Source of the DNA: Thermaceae bacterium
GTDB taxonomy: Bacteria > Deinococcota > Deinococci > Deinococcales > Thermaceae
Direction: 5' to 3'
DNA: 52,262 nt
Assembly: GCA_015478585.1 (NCBI GenBank)
Contig: JADMIM010000017.1
Location: 1 to 52,262 of the forward strand
Under the pieces are notes generated by a model, which worked only from the letters and a program-made list of their open reading frames with translations, made no database searches and had not been told where the DNA came from. Position 1 is the stretch's first letter. Every line of letters begins with the position of its first letter. Both the position numbers and the translations under genes were made by a program. Positions 1-8,896 of the stretch are shown here, one piece after another.

Positions 1-25
1 GGGTTTGCAGTTTGGCTAACATCAT
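1..25 (-). CDS. Start of a further gene of the efflux operon (partial, runs off the left edge)
   Basis: On the minus strand an ATG at 25 overlaps the TGA stop of the preceding TolC-like gene (ATGA at 25-22), and eight codons (MMLAKLQT) are readable before the window ends. The other two gene junctions of this operon use the same ATGA overlap, so a translationally coupled fourth gene is likely. By analogy with MarR/TolC operons it may be a periplasmic adaptor or pump subunit, but the visible residues cannot show this. Confidence 0.5.
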
Positions 26-1038
26 TTTCCCCCCGCATAGAGGCTATAGAGCGCCTTCAGGTAGTTGTCCTGAGCTTGCTGGGCGGCGAGTTCGGCTTGG
101 ATGGTGGAGAGTTCGGTCTGCAAATAGGCCAGGCTGCTAATCAAGCCTGAATCTAGGCGCTTCTTGTCGTTGGCTTGGGTCTCTTTGGCGTTGGCTAGGG
201 CGGCTTGCTGCACGGCTAAGGCCCGGTTGGCAGCCTGTAGGTTTTGGTATAGCGAATCGTATTGGATTCCCAGGCCGCGCTCGAGCTCCTTGTTGCCCGC
301 TGCCGCTTGGTCGGCCCTGGCCTTGGCGGAATTGATGTCGGCCTGGGCCGCGTAGCTAGGATCGAGCACCTCAACTTGCAGGTTGGCCAGCTCCACCCGC
401 TGACGACCCTGTAATACCTCCGGGCTTTTGGCAAACAAATCCTGTACGGCTTGGGAATCGGGCATAGTCGGTGGGCTAGGCAGCGCAGCCAGGGTATCGA
501 AGTTGCCTACCAGGCTACGCAGACTGGTCTGGGCCAGGGCCAGTCCGTCGTTGGCCCGGCTGAGCGTGGTTTTGGCATCAGCCTGCTTGTTCTGGGCGTT
601 CTTGAGGTCGAGGGCGGTGCCGGAGCCGTTTTTCTGGCGAATCTGGGCCACCTCTACGCCTTTGGCCGCCAACTCGAGGCCCTTTTGGGCCAGACGCACT
701 TGAATCTGGGCCTCGAGCACCTGGGTATAAGCACTCACGATGCTGCTCTGAGCCTGGTACAACGCACGGTCGTAGTTGGCCTGGGCCAAGTCGGCACGTT
801 GTTGGGCCTGAACCTGGTTGGGACGGGTCAGCAAGGGGTCGCCCAGGGTGCGTTGGAGGTTGGCCTTGGCATCATCCAACTCAGACTGCGCCGAGGCCAC
901 TGGGGCCTGGTCTTTGGCTTTGGCGAGGGCCGAATCCAGGGTCAGGGATTGGGCCAGCGCGACAGAGGCAAACCCGGCGATCAATAGTGTAGCGAAAAAT
1001 AGTCCTTTAGGGTTTAGGGTTTGGCGTTTGGCGTTCAT
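22..1038 (-). CDS. TolC-family outer membrane efflux protein (short)
   Basis: Outer membrane channel component of a tripartite efflux or type I export system. The 338-residue product starts with a signal peptide (hydrophobic stretch about residues 13-28, ending ALAQ). The rest is Ala/Gln/Leu-rich helical sequence with heptad character, typical of TolC coiled-coil helices. It is shorter than the usual 420-480 residues. It overlaps the upstream TolC-like gene by ATGA (1038-1035) and the next gene by ATGA (25-22), so it is an operon member downstream of a MarR regulator. The first twelve codons (MNAKRQTLNPKG) are encoded by the AACGCCAAACGCC and CCCTAAA microrepeats that elsewhere in the window occur only between genes, so the 5' end may be repeat-derived. 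Family assignment is firm; substrate unknown. Confidence 0.85.
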   Translation of the reverse strand: MNAKRQTLNPKGLFFATLLIAGFASVALAQSLTLDSALAKAKDQAPVASAQSELDDAKANLQRTLGDPLLTRPNQVQAQQRADLAQANYDRALYQAQSSIVSAYTQVLEAQIQVRLAQKGLELAAKGVEVAQIRQKNGSGTALDLKNAQNKQADAKTTLSRANDGLALAQTSLRSLVGNFDTLAALPSPPTMPDSQAVQDLFAKSPEVLQGRQRVELANLQVEVLDPSYAAQADINSAKARADQAAAGNKELERGLGIQYDSLYQNLQAANRALAVQQAALANAKETQANDKKRLDSGLISSLAYLQTELSTIQAELAAQQAQDNYLKALYSLYAGGK

Positions 1039-2429
1039 TTATTCACCTCGCTGGGGGGAACCGCGTAAAAGCGATATAGGTCGAGGACTCGTTGGGTGCG
1101 GCTGAGGTTGGCCTGGACGGCGGAGGAGCGGGCTTGGGCTAAGGCCAGTTGGGCTTGCAGGGTAGCCAGGGGGCTGGCCAGGCCCAAGCGCTCGCGCTCG
1201 CGGGCCTCGTCGAGCGACTTTTGCGCATCGGAAACAGCCTGCTGGGCCAGGCTCGAGTTTTGCTCGGCACTTTGTAGGGCCGCTTGGAGGGAGTCTAGCT
1301 GCTGCTTGGCGCTGCGTTTGGCCGCTTCTAGCGCTTGGTTGGCCGCGTCCACCTGCTTCTGGGCCGCCTCGAGGGCATCAGCCAGACCCAGGCTAAGGTT
1401 AAGCGAGAGCCCGATGGTCAGGGTGCCGTTGATGCGGTCTTGGGGCGGGGTGAGCGAGGAGGGAACCTGGCTACTGAAGCTGAGGGTCGGTTGCAGGGTG
1501 CGGGAGTTGATGGAAACCCCCAGCGAGTCGCTGGGCGAGGTGTAGTGGGTATAGCTGCCTTGCACTACTGGAAGTACGCTGCGAATGGCTTTGTCGTAGG
1601 TGAGTTGGGCCTGGGCTTGCCCTAGCTCGGCTTGCCGCACGGCAGGTGGGGTGGTGGCCTGTGGGGTGGCCAGGGTAGGAGGTTGGGCGCTGGAGTTCCC
1701 CACCAGGTCGCTCAGGCTGCCCTGAGCTAGGGCCAGATTGCGCTGGGCATCCGCGACCTGTGCGGCAGACTGCCGCAGGTTAGCCTCGGCCTGGCGAACA
1801 TCGCCGGGGTTGGCCGCACCCCGCGAATCGCGCAGTTTGGTCGCATCGAGGTTGGCCTGGGCCAATCGCAACCCGACCTGGCTGGCCTCGAGCCCACTCT
1901 GGGAAAGCTGAACCCGGTAAAAAGCTTCTATGGCCTGGGCTTCGAGTTGGCTTTGGGCCTGACGAAAACCTAGCCGGGCTTGTTCCACACCAATCGCGGC
2001 AGCGTTGACTTGGTCGGCCACGTCACCAAAGGCGAATGGGGTAAAGGCCACCCCCAGCGAGATTTGCCGCCCGCTACTGGGCAAGGTGGCGCACTCCGGG
2101 TTGAGCGGGTTGGGACAGACTGGGGCAGCAGGGGGGGGCGAAACCTGAAAAAACGAGACCCCTCCCTGGCCTTGCAGGCTTACCGGGCTTTGCAAGGCCC
2201 GAAGCTGGGCCTGGGCGGCCTCGAGCGCATATCTGGCTTGTAGCAGGTTGGGATTGTTTTCGAGGGGTGTGAAGAAGCTCGAGGTAGTTTGAGCCAGCGA
2301 AAAACTCCACACCATGAGACTCAGCGTCAATAGCCTTTTTGTATGGTCAAGGCGCATGAAGGCTAAGCTACTGCGGAGGCTTTGTGGCCTCATCCACCCT
2401 AAGATTGAGACACCAGGAAATGGCTTCAT
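1035..2429 (-). CDS. TolC-family outer membrane efflux protein
   Basis: Outer membrane channel protein, 464 residues from the ATG at 2429, with long Ala/Gln/Leu-rich helices and the internal repeat of TolC proteins. The start is uncertain. The ATG at 2429 overlaps the marR stop (ATGA), which favours translational coupling, but a normal signal peptide only begins at Met25 (MRLDHTKRLLTLSL, ATG at 2357). The real start could therefore be 2357, or the first 24 residues could be an unusual leader. It is followed by a second TolC-like gene with another ATGA overlap. Two tandem TolC paralogues under one MarR regulator suggest a drug or solvent efflux operon; the transported compound cannot be inferred. 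Confidence 0.87.
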   Translation of the reverse strand: MKPFPGVSILGWMRPQSLRSSLAFMRLDHTKRLLTLSLMVWSFSLAQTTSSFFTPLENNPNLLQARYALEAAQAQLRALQSPVSLQGQGGVSFFQVSPPPAAPVCPNPLNPECATLPSSGRQISLGVAFTPFAFGDVADQVNAAAIGVEQARLGFRQAQSQLEAQAIEAFYRVQLSQSGLEASQVGLRLAQANLDATKLRDSRGAANPGDVRQAEANLRQSAAQVADAQRNLALAQGSLSDLVGNSSAQPPTLATPQATTPPAVRQAELGQAQAQLTYDKAIRSVLPVVQGSYTHYTSPSDSLGVSINSRTLQPTLSFSSQVPSSLTPPQDRINGTLTIGLSLNLSLGLADALEAAQKQVDAANQALEAAKRSAKQQLDSLQAALQSAEQNSSLAQQAVSDAQKSLDEARERERLGLASPLATLQAQLALAQARSSAVQANLSRTQRVLDLYRFYAVPPSEVNK

Positions 2430-2863
2430 AGACGCACCGCCGGGGCCTGGAGCATTTTGCGATAAAGACGAATCAAGGTGTGCACCTCCTCGAGAGATAA
2501 CTGCTGGTAGCGAGGGGCCGAGGCCGCCCGCCAGTGTTCTTGCATCTGGGCATGAAACGCTCGGCCCTCCTCGGAGAGCTCCAACCGCACCCGGCGGCGG
2601 TCTTGGGGGTCGGGGTGGCGGGAAATCCAGCCCCGCTCCTCGAGCCCGGCCAGAATCTGTGAAAGCACCGGGGGCGAGGTGCCCATGGCCTCGGCCAGGC
2701 TCGAGGGTTGAGTGTGACCTTCGGTCAATAGCATGATTGCGTATGCCTGCATCTGCGTAACCCCCATTCCTTCCACGGCTTTTTGGGCATCGCGCCGCAA
2801 ATGATGGGCCAAATCCAGGGCCACCGTGCCTAACTCGTCGTATAGCGAATCGGTTTCTTTCAT
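2426..2863 (-). CDS. MarR-family transcriptional regulator
   Basis: Winged-helix repressor of the MarR family, 145 residues, the usual length. The recognition region (about residues 55-80, LAEAMGTSPPVLSQILAGLE) and the wing (DPQDRRRVRLELSEEGR, about 86-102) match the family pattern DxRRxxLxLTxxG. It is the first gene of an operon with two TolC-like genes and overlaps the first by ATGA, so it very probably controls that efflux operon and its own transcription, with release by a small ligand. The region in front of the start (2864-2900) is AT-rich, as a MarR operator/promoter would be, but I could not define a clean palindrome. Confidence 0.93.
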   Translation of the reverse strand: MKETDSLYDELGTVALDLAHHLRRDAQKAVEGMGVTQMQAYAIMLLTEGHTQPSSLAEAMGTSPPVLSQILAGLEERGWISRHPDPQDRRRVRLELSEEGRAFHAQMQEHWRAASAPRYQQLSLEEVHTLIRLYRKMLQAPAVRL

Positions 2864-3169
2864 CGAACTAAATAATTCACCTGACTAATGGGTTAAGACT
2901 AGGTTCCTTGATACATTCTTCACTAGAAATGCTTCGAGTCTCGAGAGAACAGTGTGCCTAAGCTGAGAGCGCGAACCAAGTGTCAAAAGTCATGCGGCCC
3001 AAGTGCTGTTTGTCATTAAGGTCATGCTAAGGGCACTCCAGCAGGGTAGAGCCAGAAAGGTGAAGGAATACCGAAATGAGTGTGAACGGGCCATGAACGC
3101 TATCTGACGATATTCCTGAAGCTTGAATACCGCACCATCGTCAAGAAAGGGTCAGAGTGCTATTCTGGG
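2864..3169. other. Divergent spacer between marR and the zinc-finger gene
   Basis: 306 bp with no convincing reading frame. The left end is AT-rich and must hold the promoter of the minus-strand efflux operon. The right end has TATTCT at 3161-3166, a plausible -10 for the plus-strand gene, so close to its first ATGs (3170 and 3176) that the message may be leaderless. I see no repeat element or RNA hairpin here. Confidence 0.5.
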
Positions 3170-3541
3170 ATGAACATGGCGGAAAAAGTCTTTGAAGAGC
3201 GGGAGTTGATTCTCGAGCTGTTTCCCGGTACTTCCCCGGAGCTGCTGCCTCCGGGGGAGGTGCTGTATTACCGGGATAGCGTGGGGTGGGTGCATATTCA
3301 AGAAGACCCACTCCATTTGATTCTCGAGCCCCTCGACAGCACTCCCAGCACCGCTCCGGTCATCTGCGAGGCCTGTTTGCGCCACCAGCGGCGAGCTAAC
3401 GCGCAGTTTTTCCGCTTTGGGGTGGGAGAAAACCCCCGTCACTATCGCTATGTGGTGCTGTGCCGGGACACCGAGAGCTGTACCGGTTCGGCCCGCCCCC
3501 AGCGTTTGAGGGAAATCCTGCTTCGCGGTATACTTCCCTAG
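3170..3541 (+). CDS. Small protein with a treble-clef-like four-cysteine zinc finger (FBP C-terminal-like)
   Basis: 123 residues. Two cysteine pairs, C66-x2-C69 and C98-x5-C104, are separated by a basic and aromatic segment (QFFRFGVGENPRHYRYVVL) and should bind zinc. The layout recalls the C-terminal domain of FusB/FBP elongation factor G-binding proteins, whose actinobacterial relatives are short stand-alone proteins; this match is from memory and tentative. The N-terminal 60 residues are acidic and carry no motif I know. The start is either ATG 3170 or ATG 3176; the -10-like TATTCT at 3161 favours a leaderless message. The gene stands alone between the efflux operon and gfh1. Confidence 0.75.
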   Translation: MNMAEKVFEERELILELFPGTSPELLPPGEVLYYRDSVGWVHIQEDPLHLILEPLDSTPSTAPVICEACLRHQRRANAQFFRFGVGENPRHYRYVVLCRDTESCTGSARPQRLREILLRGILP

Positions 3542-3715
3542 CAGTCGGCTTTACAGTCAAAGCCAGGGCTCGGTATTGCCGGGCCTGTTATAAAAATCAG
3601 CCAGCCTTGCCCAAAGGCCAGCAGCCCTTCCCTAGGGGCTCTCTCATGTAGAACTCAGGTACGAGGAGCAGCATCAGTAGCGATTAAATGTGGGTATTTT
3701 TATCCGGGAGGCAAA

Positions 3716-4189
3716 GTGGCACGCGAAGTCAAGCTGACAAAATCTGGATACGAGCGGTTGGTAGCCGACCTCGAACAAGAACGTGTCCGTCTTCAAGACG
3801 CAACCCGTATTTTGCAGGAATTGATGGAATCTTCCGACGACTACGACGATAGTGGTCTGGAGGATGCCAAACGCGAGAAAGCCCGTATCGAATCCCGCAT
3901 AGACTCCCTCACCGACACCCTCTCGAGGGCCGAGATTATCGAAGAGGAAAAAGGCAAGTCCAATGTGGTCTCTCTGGGTACGGTGGTGAGCCTCAAGGCC
4001 AAAGAGGGCGAACACTTGGAGGTGCAGGTGGTAGCCCCCGCCGAGGCCAGCGTGCTCGAGCGTCCCATGAAAATCTCCGACGAATCCCCGATGGGCCGGG
4101 CCCTGCTGGGGCAAAAAGTGGGGGCCAAGGTAATGCTCGAGACCCCCAAGGGCAAAAAGGAGTTCAAGGTGGAGGCGGTCAAACACTAG
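3716..4189 (+). CDS. gfh1: Gfh1, GreA-homologous RNA polymerase inhibitor
   Basis: Transcription factor of the GreA/GreB fold that enters the secondary channel of RNA polymerase. The 157-residue product has the N-terminal coiled coil (about 1-75) and the C-terminal FKBP-like globular domain (about 80-157). The coiled-coil tip reads DDYDDSG (residues 41-47), the four-aspartate signature of Thermus Gfh1, instead of the D..E tip of GreA. It is therefore expected to inhibit RNA polymerase rather than stimulate transcript cleavage. Start is GTG at 3716 with GGGAGG just upstream. A strong terminator follows at 4224-4249, then lysS. Gfh1 is known only from the Thermus/Deinococcus lineage, so this gene is the best taxonomic marker in the window. 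Confidence 0.92.
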   Translation: MAREVKLTKSGYERLVADLEQERVRLQDATRILQELMESSDDYDDSGLEDAKREKARIESRIDSLTDTLSRAEIIEEEKGKSNVVSLGTVVSLKAKEGEHLEVQVVAPAEASVLERPMKISDESPMGRALLGQKVGAKVMLETPKGKKEFKVEAVKH

Positions 4190-4223
4190 CCACAAACCCT
4201 GCGCCTAGACGCGAAAATTGTAG

Positions 4224-4249
4224 GGGCGCACGGCTGTGCGCCCTTTTTT
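4224..4249 (+). terminator. Rho-independent terminator after gfh1
   Basis: Perfect 8-bp stem GGGCGCAC / GTGCGCCC with loop GGCT, followed by six T. It lies 34 bp after the gfh1 stop and 44 bp before the lysS start, so it separates the two transcription units. Confidence 0.93.
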
Positions 4250-4293
4250 GACGGCGGCAAAGCAACAATAATAGGCACAGCGTTTGGAGATTT

Positions 4294-5799
4294 ATGATTG
4301 AACACAACGAACAAACCCGGCAGCGATTGGCGAACCTCGAGGCTCTGGTGGAAGCGGGCTTCGAGCCCTTCCCCTACACCTACCCCAAGACCCACGATGC
4401 GGCGCAGATTTTAGCCGCTCACCAGGGGGCTGAGCCGGGGCAGGAGTGGCCCCAGGAGGTTGTGCGGGTGGCGGGCCGCCTGATGACTTTCCGGGTGATG
4501 GGCAAGGCCAGTTTTGCCCACGTCCAGGACGGCTCTGCTCGCATCCAGCTTTATCTCGCGCGGGACACTACCCTCCACTACGACCTGATCAAGAAGCTCG
4601 ACGTGGGTGACATCGTGGGCTTCGAGGGGACGGTGTTCACCACCAAGACCGGCGAGATTACCGTGAAGGTGTCGAGGTTCACGCCACTAGTCAAGTCGCT
4701 GCATCCGCTGCCTGACAAGTGGCACGGCATCAAGGACGTGGAAACCCGTTACCGTCAGCGCTACTTGGATCTCATCCAAAACCCCGAGGTGCGTGGAGTG
4801 TTTCGCACCCGCTCACGCATCGTCAAGTACATCCGCGACTACTTTGACTCGCAGGGATTTTTAGAGGTCGAAGGCCCGACCCTGCAGGCGGTTGCTGGGG
4901 GAACCGAGGCCAAGCCCTTCACCACCTTCCACGAGGCTTTGGGACACCAGTTTAACTTGAGAATTGCCCTCGAGCTGCACCTCAAGCGGCTGCTGGTGGG
5001 GGGTTTTGAAAGAGTCTTCGAGATTGGCCGCAACTACCGTAACGAGGGCATTTCCGTCAAGCACAACCCCGAGTTCACCATGCTCGAGGCCTACTGGGCC
5101 TACGCCGACTACCAGGACATGATGGCCCTCATCGAAGATATGCTCTCGGGGATGGTGCAAACCATTCATGGCACAACCATTCTCCAGCACGGCGATAAGA
5201 CCCTGAACTTCAGCAAGCCCTTCGCCCGTATAGATTTCGTGTCGGTACTCAAAGAGAAGGCCGGGCTGGACTTTGACCCCACCAACTTGGAGCGGTTGCG
5301 TCTGTGGGCGGATGCCAAGCACCCCGGGATGCGCGGTGTACCGAGCTACAAACTCCTGGACAAGCTATTCAGCGAGTACGTCGAGCACACCCTGATTAAC
5401 CCGACCTTCGTGATGGATGTTCCGCTAGCCATCAGCCCGCTGGTCAAACCCCACCGCGACCCGCAGCGCCCCGGCCTCACCGAACGGGCCGACCTGTTCG
5501 TAGGCGGGGTGGAGCTTTCGCCGATTTACTCTGAACTGAACGATGCTTTAGAGCAGCGTGCCCGCTTCGAGGAGCAAAGCCAGCGCCGCGCTTCCGGCGA
5601 CAACGAGGAGCCCGAGGTGGACGAAGACTTTTTGCTGGCGCTGGAGTACGGGATGCCCCCGGCGGCGGGGATGGGCCTGGGCATTGACCGCTTGACCATG
5701 TTCCTGACCGGTCAGGAGAGTATCCGCGACGTGATTTTGTTCCCGCTCCTCAAGCCGCGCCGCGAGGCCGGGGAGGAGGAAGAATCCGAGAATCAGTAG
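4294..5799 (+). CDS. lysS: Lysyl-tRNA synthetase, class II
   Basis: Charges tRNA-Lys with lysine in the cytoplasm. The 501-residue protein has the N-terminal OB-fold anticodon-binding domain (about 55-160, with [19 protein letters not shown]) and the class II catalytic core. Motif 2 is [15 protein letters not shown] (about 240-254) and motif 3 is [13 protein letters not shown] (about 457-469). The end is an acidic tail (EEEESENQ). GGAGA lies close before the ATG at 4294. The gene follows gfh1 but is insulated from it by a terminator; greA-type genes next to lysS are common in bacteria. A MITE-like element begins 8 bp after the stop. Confidence 0.98.
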   Translation: MIEHNEQTRQRLANLEALVEAGFEPFPYTYPKTHDAAQILAAHQGAEPGQEWPQEVVRVAGRLMTFRVMGKASFAHVQDGSARIQLYLARDTTLHYDLIKKLDVGDIVGFEGTVFTTKTGEITVKVSRFTPLVKSLHPLPDKWHGIKDVETRYRQRYLDLIQNPEVRGVFRTRSRIVKYIRDYFDSQGFLEVEGPTLQAVAGGTEAKPFTTFHEALGHQFNLRIALELHLKRLLVGGFERVFEIGRNYRNEGISVKHNPEFTMLEAYWAYADYQDMMALIEDMLSGMVQTIHGTTILQHGDKTLNFSKPFARIDFVSVLKEKAGLDFDPTNLERLRLWADAKHPGMRGVPSYKLLDKLFSEYVEHTLINPTFVMDVPLAISPLVKPHRDPQRPGLTERADLFVGGVELSPIYSELNDALEQRARFEEQSQRRASGDNEEPEVDEDFLLALEYGMPPAAGMGLGIDRLTMFLTGQESIRDVILFPLLKPRREAGEEEESENQ

Positions 5800-5806
5800 G
5801 GTGATT

Positions 5807-5915
5807 TAGAGCGGTTTTCAGAAAGAAAATAGAATTCTCCACTCGGTTAGAAAGACTGTACCCAGCTCCTTTTTGCCGCTACTTCTAGTGGAAAAAAATA
5901 GCGGAAACCGCGATA
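5807..5915 (+). repeat. MITE-like element, subfamily A, copy 1
   Basis: 109 bp from TA to TA. The ends are GAGCGGTTTTC and GGAAACCGCGA, imperfect inverted repeats of each other, and both ends abut a TA dinucleotide. The interior matches the inverted copy at 19889-19995 over its whole length and the shorter copy at 48078-48159. It lies between lysS and the helicase gene. TA flanks suggest mobilisation by an IS630/mariner-type transposase; no such transposase is in the window. Confidence 0.85.
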
Positions 5916-5959
5916 TGAAGCGCCCCTACGGGCTCACACACAAGTCCTTTATTTAGGTC

Positions 5960-8308
5960 ATGCTTAAGCAGACGGTGCTGCCCAAAGAGCTTCTCCCCTA
6001 CCCCAACTATGCCGAGTGGCTGCGCGATTTGGAAGGCTACGCGGGCCAGCTCAAGTTTGCCCGCACCCTAGCCCCCAAGCCGCCGGAAATTGTCGAATAT
6101 GCGGGCATGTTTGCAGGGGTATTAAGCGCCTTGGGTATCGCCCCTTACAGCTTTCAGGCGGAGGCTCTCCTGAAGCTCGAGCAAGGCCACAATGTGGTGC
6201 TCTCGACCTCCACGGCCTCTGGGAAAAGTCTGGTGTTTCAGGTTCCGGTGCTGAAGGCGGTGCTCGAGGGCCAGAGCGCCATCCTGCTCTACCCGACCAA
6301 AGCCCTGGGCCACGACCAACTGGGCCGCCTGCAGGCCATGGGCAAGACCCTGGATATCGCCGACCGAATCTATTCTTATGACGGCGACACGCCCGATTCG
6401 CAGCGCAAAAAAGCCCGTGAACACGGGCAGGCCATCCTGACCAACCCGGATATGCTGCATTTTGGCATCCTGCCGCGCCACGCCGAGTGGGGGCAGTTTC
6501 TCTCGAGGCTTCGTTACATCGTCACCGACGAGTTGCACGCCTACCGGGGGGTGTTCGGGACGCACACCGCGCTCATCCTCCAGCGCCTGATTCGCCTGGC
6601 AAAGCACTACGGCGCGAACCCCCAAATCGTGTCTGCTAGCGCCACCATCGCCAACCCCGCCGACCACGCCTACAGCCTGAGTGGTCTGGATTTCGTGCAG
6701 GTCTCGGCCACCCCGTCCAGGGCCGAGCGCGAGTTCGGGGTGTGGATTCCTAAGTTTCTCGACAAAGCGGGCAAAAGCCGCCGCAGCGCCAACCTCGAGG
6801 CCGCCTTGCTGGCCAAGTACGCTGCCGAGACCGGGCTCCGCACGCTGGTGTTTACCAATGCCCGCCGCACCGCCGAACTCGTAGCCCGCTACGCCGCCGA
6901 CGAGCGCGTCCAGCCCTACCGGGCGGGCTATACAGCCCAGGAACGACGACGGCTGGAGGAAGCTCTGGCTACAGGCGAGGTGCGGGTACTGGTGAGCACC
7001 AGTGCCCTCGAGCTGGGCGTGGATATCGGCGGGCTGGACGTGGTGATTCTGCTGGGCTATCCCGGCTCCTTGAGCAGCTTCTGGCAACGGGCCGGACGGG
7101 CCGGGCGTGGCGAACGCCCGGCCCTGGTGCTGTGGATTCCGCGCGAAGACCCGCTGGATTCGTTCTACGAAAACCAGCCCGAGTTATTGCTGGCGAGCCC
7201 GCCCGAATCCGCCGTCGCCGACCCGGATAACCCCGTCCTCTACCCGCTCCACGCCCACTGCGCCGCCAGAGAGCTTCCGTTAGCGCCGCTCGAGCCCTTC
7301 TTTAAGCCCTGGCTGGCGCAAAACTTGGTCGATAAATACGGCAGGTTCTACAGCCCCAAACGCGCACCCCACCAAGACCTCGTGCTACGCGGCTTTAGTC
7401 AAGGTTTCACCCTACGCGACAACGAGGGGAAGCTGTTGGGGACGCTGGACGAGCGGCAGGCATACTGGGAGGCCCATCCTGGAGCGGTTTATCTACACAT
7501 GGGGGAGAGCTATCTGGTGCGTAACTTAGACCCCGAGAAACGGGAAATCGTGCTGCTGCCGGGCCTCGAGGACTACTACACCCAGTCGCGGGCCGAGACC
7601 GAGATTGACGTGCTGGGCGGCGAGGAGATCGCGCGGGGCGTGTGGGTGGGGCCGGTGACGATGCGCGAGCGGGTCACGGGGTATGTCAAGAAGCGGTTTT
7701 TCAGCGAGACGGTGATCGAGGAAGTCCAACTGATGATGCCCGAGCTGACCTTCCAGACCGAGGCCGTCTGGTTCCACCCCACCGAGGGCATGGAAGTTTT
7801 GCCCACACTGGACGGAGATTTCGAGACCTTTCCCACAACCCTGACCAACAGCAAGCAGAGCCCGCCGACCCCGGCCCGCATTGACGCGCGTTGGCCCGAC
7901 AAGCCGACCCTGCTCACCGAGGCCATGGTTCCGAGTGCCATCCACGCCCTCGAGCACACCCTGATCGGCCTGTTGCCGCTGTTCGTGCTGGCCGAGCGGC
8001 AGGACGTGGGTGGGGTCTCCTACCCCTTCTACCCCAAGCCGCTGCCCTCCGGCACGGGGCCGACGGTGTTCATCTACGACGGCTATCCGGGCGGGGTGGG
8101 CTATGCCAGGGCGGCGGCACGGCAGTTCGCACGGTGGGTGGGGGCAGCGCGGGATTTGCTGGCGAGCTGCCCCTGCGAGGGCGGCTGCCCGCGCTGCATC
8201 CTCAGTCCCAAGTGCGGCAACGGAAACCAGTATCTCGACAAGGCCACCGCGCGGATGCTGGCGGAGGTGCTGGCAACCAAGTATGCGCGGCTTGGGAAGC
8301 CGAACTAG
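5960..8308 (+). CDS. DEAD/DEAH-box helicase with C-terminal DUF1998 cysteine cluster (MrfA/YprA-like)
   Basis: Superfamily 2 ATP-dependent helicase, 782 residues. Walker A is STSTASGKS (about 83-91), Walker B is DELH (about 190-193), the SAT motif appears as SASAT (about 226) and motif VI as QRAGRAGRG (about 376-384). The C-terminal domain ends in a four-cysteine cluster, CPCEGGCPRC...KCGN (about 737-755), the hallmark of the DUF1998 region in MrfA. Bacillus MrfA is a 3'-5' helicase in repair of mitomycin C lesions, so a DNA-repair role is likely by homology. AGG at 5957 precedes the ATG closely. It stands alone, with a MITE upstream and a decayed GIY-YIG gene downstream. Confidence 0.92.
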   Translation: MLKQTVLPKELLPYPNYAEWLRDLEGYAGQLKFARTLAPKPPEIVEYAGMFAGVLSALGIAPYSFQAEALLKLEQGHNVVLSTSTASGKSLVFQVPVLKAVLEGQSAILLYPTKALGHDQLGRLQAMGKTLDIADRIYSYDGDTPDSQRKKAREHGQAILTNPDMLHFGILPRHAEWGQFLSRLRYIVTDELHAYRGVFGTHTALILQRLIRLAKHYGANPQIVSASATIANPADHAYSLSGLDFVQVSATPSRAEREFGVWIPKFLDKAGKSRRSANLEAALLAKYAAETGLRTLVFTNARRTAELVARYAADERVQPYRAGYTAQERRRLEEALATGEVRVLVSTSALELGVDIGGLDVVILLGYPGSLSSFWQRAGRAGRGERPALVLWIPREDPLDSFYENQPELLLASPPESAVADPDNPVLYPLHAHCAARELPLAPLEPFFKPWLAQNLVDKYGRFYSPKRAPHQDLVLRGFSQGFTLRDNEGKLLGTLDERQAYWEAHPGAVYLHMGESYLVRNLDPEKREIVLLPGLEDYYTQSRAETEIDVLGGEEIARGVWVGPVTMRERVTGYVKKRFFSETVIEEVQLMMPELTFQTEAVWFHPTEGMEVLPTLDGDFETFPTTLTNSKQSPPTPARIDARWPDKPTLLTEAMVPSAIHALEHTLIGLLPLFVLAERQDVGGVSYPFYPKPLPSGTGPTVFIYDGYPGGVGYARAAARQFARWVGAARDLLASCPCEGGCPRCILSPKCGNGNQYLDKATARMLAEVLATKYARLGKPN

Positions 8309-8370
8309 ATTTATAGCCCAGGCTATATAAATGTAGCCAATCAAGCCCGCCGACATAGTAAATCCCCACT

Positions 8371-8431
8371 CTGTCATTCTGAGCCCGCCCCTTCGACCCT
8401 GCTCAGGACAAGCTTTGGCGAAGAATCTGAT
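8371..8431. repeat. Left member of an inverted repeat around the GIY-YIG remnant
   Basis: Starts CTGTCATTCTGAGC and ends GAAGAATCTGAT. The same two blocks recur in reverse order and on the other strand at 8733-8774 (ATCAGATTCTTC ... GCTCAGAGTGACAG). Repeats of this type, with TGTCATTCTGAGC next to GAAGAATCT, are widely scattered in many bacterial genomes. The two copies bracket the GIY-YIG pseudogene. Confidence 0.6.
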
Positions 8432-8710
8432 GCGCTGCCATTCCCAAAATCGCCCCACATCGGGTTGAACTCCCGAATTAGCTCGAGCTTCTTAGCTCTG
8501 GTTCAGCCTTTGATTCGCCTCCGGCGTTCGATAGCCACGTTCACGTCGTTGGTTTCTTCGTAATACACCCGTTGATTGACCTTGCAGCGCTCATTAAACC
8601 TTTAATGAGCTTATGGCGGTGTTCGTAGATGCGGCGCTCGAGGTTACCCCTCATGCCCACGTAGAGGATGCGTTTGTGGCTGGCAAGATGTAGACCTAAT
8701 GCTGCTTCAT
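8374..8710 (-). pseudogene. Decayed GIY-YIG endonuclease-like gene
   Basis: Reading the minus strand from ATG 8710 gives MKQH, a stop (TAG where TAC/Tyr is expected), then VYIL. After a one-base deletion the frame resumes as HKRILYVGMRGNLERRIYEHRHKL, and after a second frameshift as ERCKVNQRVYYEETNDV and VAIERRRRIKG. A TGA replaces the expected Trp, followed by TRAKKLELIREFNP. All of these are standard blocks of short GIY-YIG proteins (UPF0213-like, about 90 residues). At least two nonsense changes and two frameshifts make it clearly nonfunctional. The read-through end runs into the left flanking repeat. Confidence 0.8.
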
Positions 8711-8732
8711 ACGTTGCGGGGTAGTTTAGCGA

Positions 8733-8774
8733 ATCAGATTCTTCCCTGCGCTGGAGCTCCGCTCAGAGTGACAG
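8733..8774. repeat. Right member of the inverted repeat around the GIY-YIG remnant
   Basis: ATCAGATTCTTC (8733-8744) and GCTCAGAGTGACAG (8761-8774) are the inverted counterparts of the blocks at 8371-8431. It overlies the 5' side of the GIY-YIG remnant and the spacer before the nucleotidyltransferase gene. Confidence 0.6.
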
Positions 8775-8896
8775 CGGTTTTACAATTTTACAAGGTGAAT
8801 TGGCGAGCGGTAGGGTTAAACCATTCTTCAGTCCCCTCTCAAACCCATTACCGGTCTCACTCTGAAACCCCATCCGAGTGTAAAGATAGTGTCTGG

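Noticed and set aside
3716-4189. GreA transcript cleavage factor
   Set aside because: The coiled-coil tip is DDYDDSG, the inhibitory Gfh1 signature, not the GreA tip.
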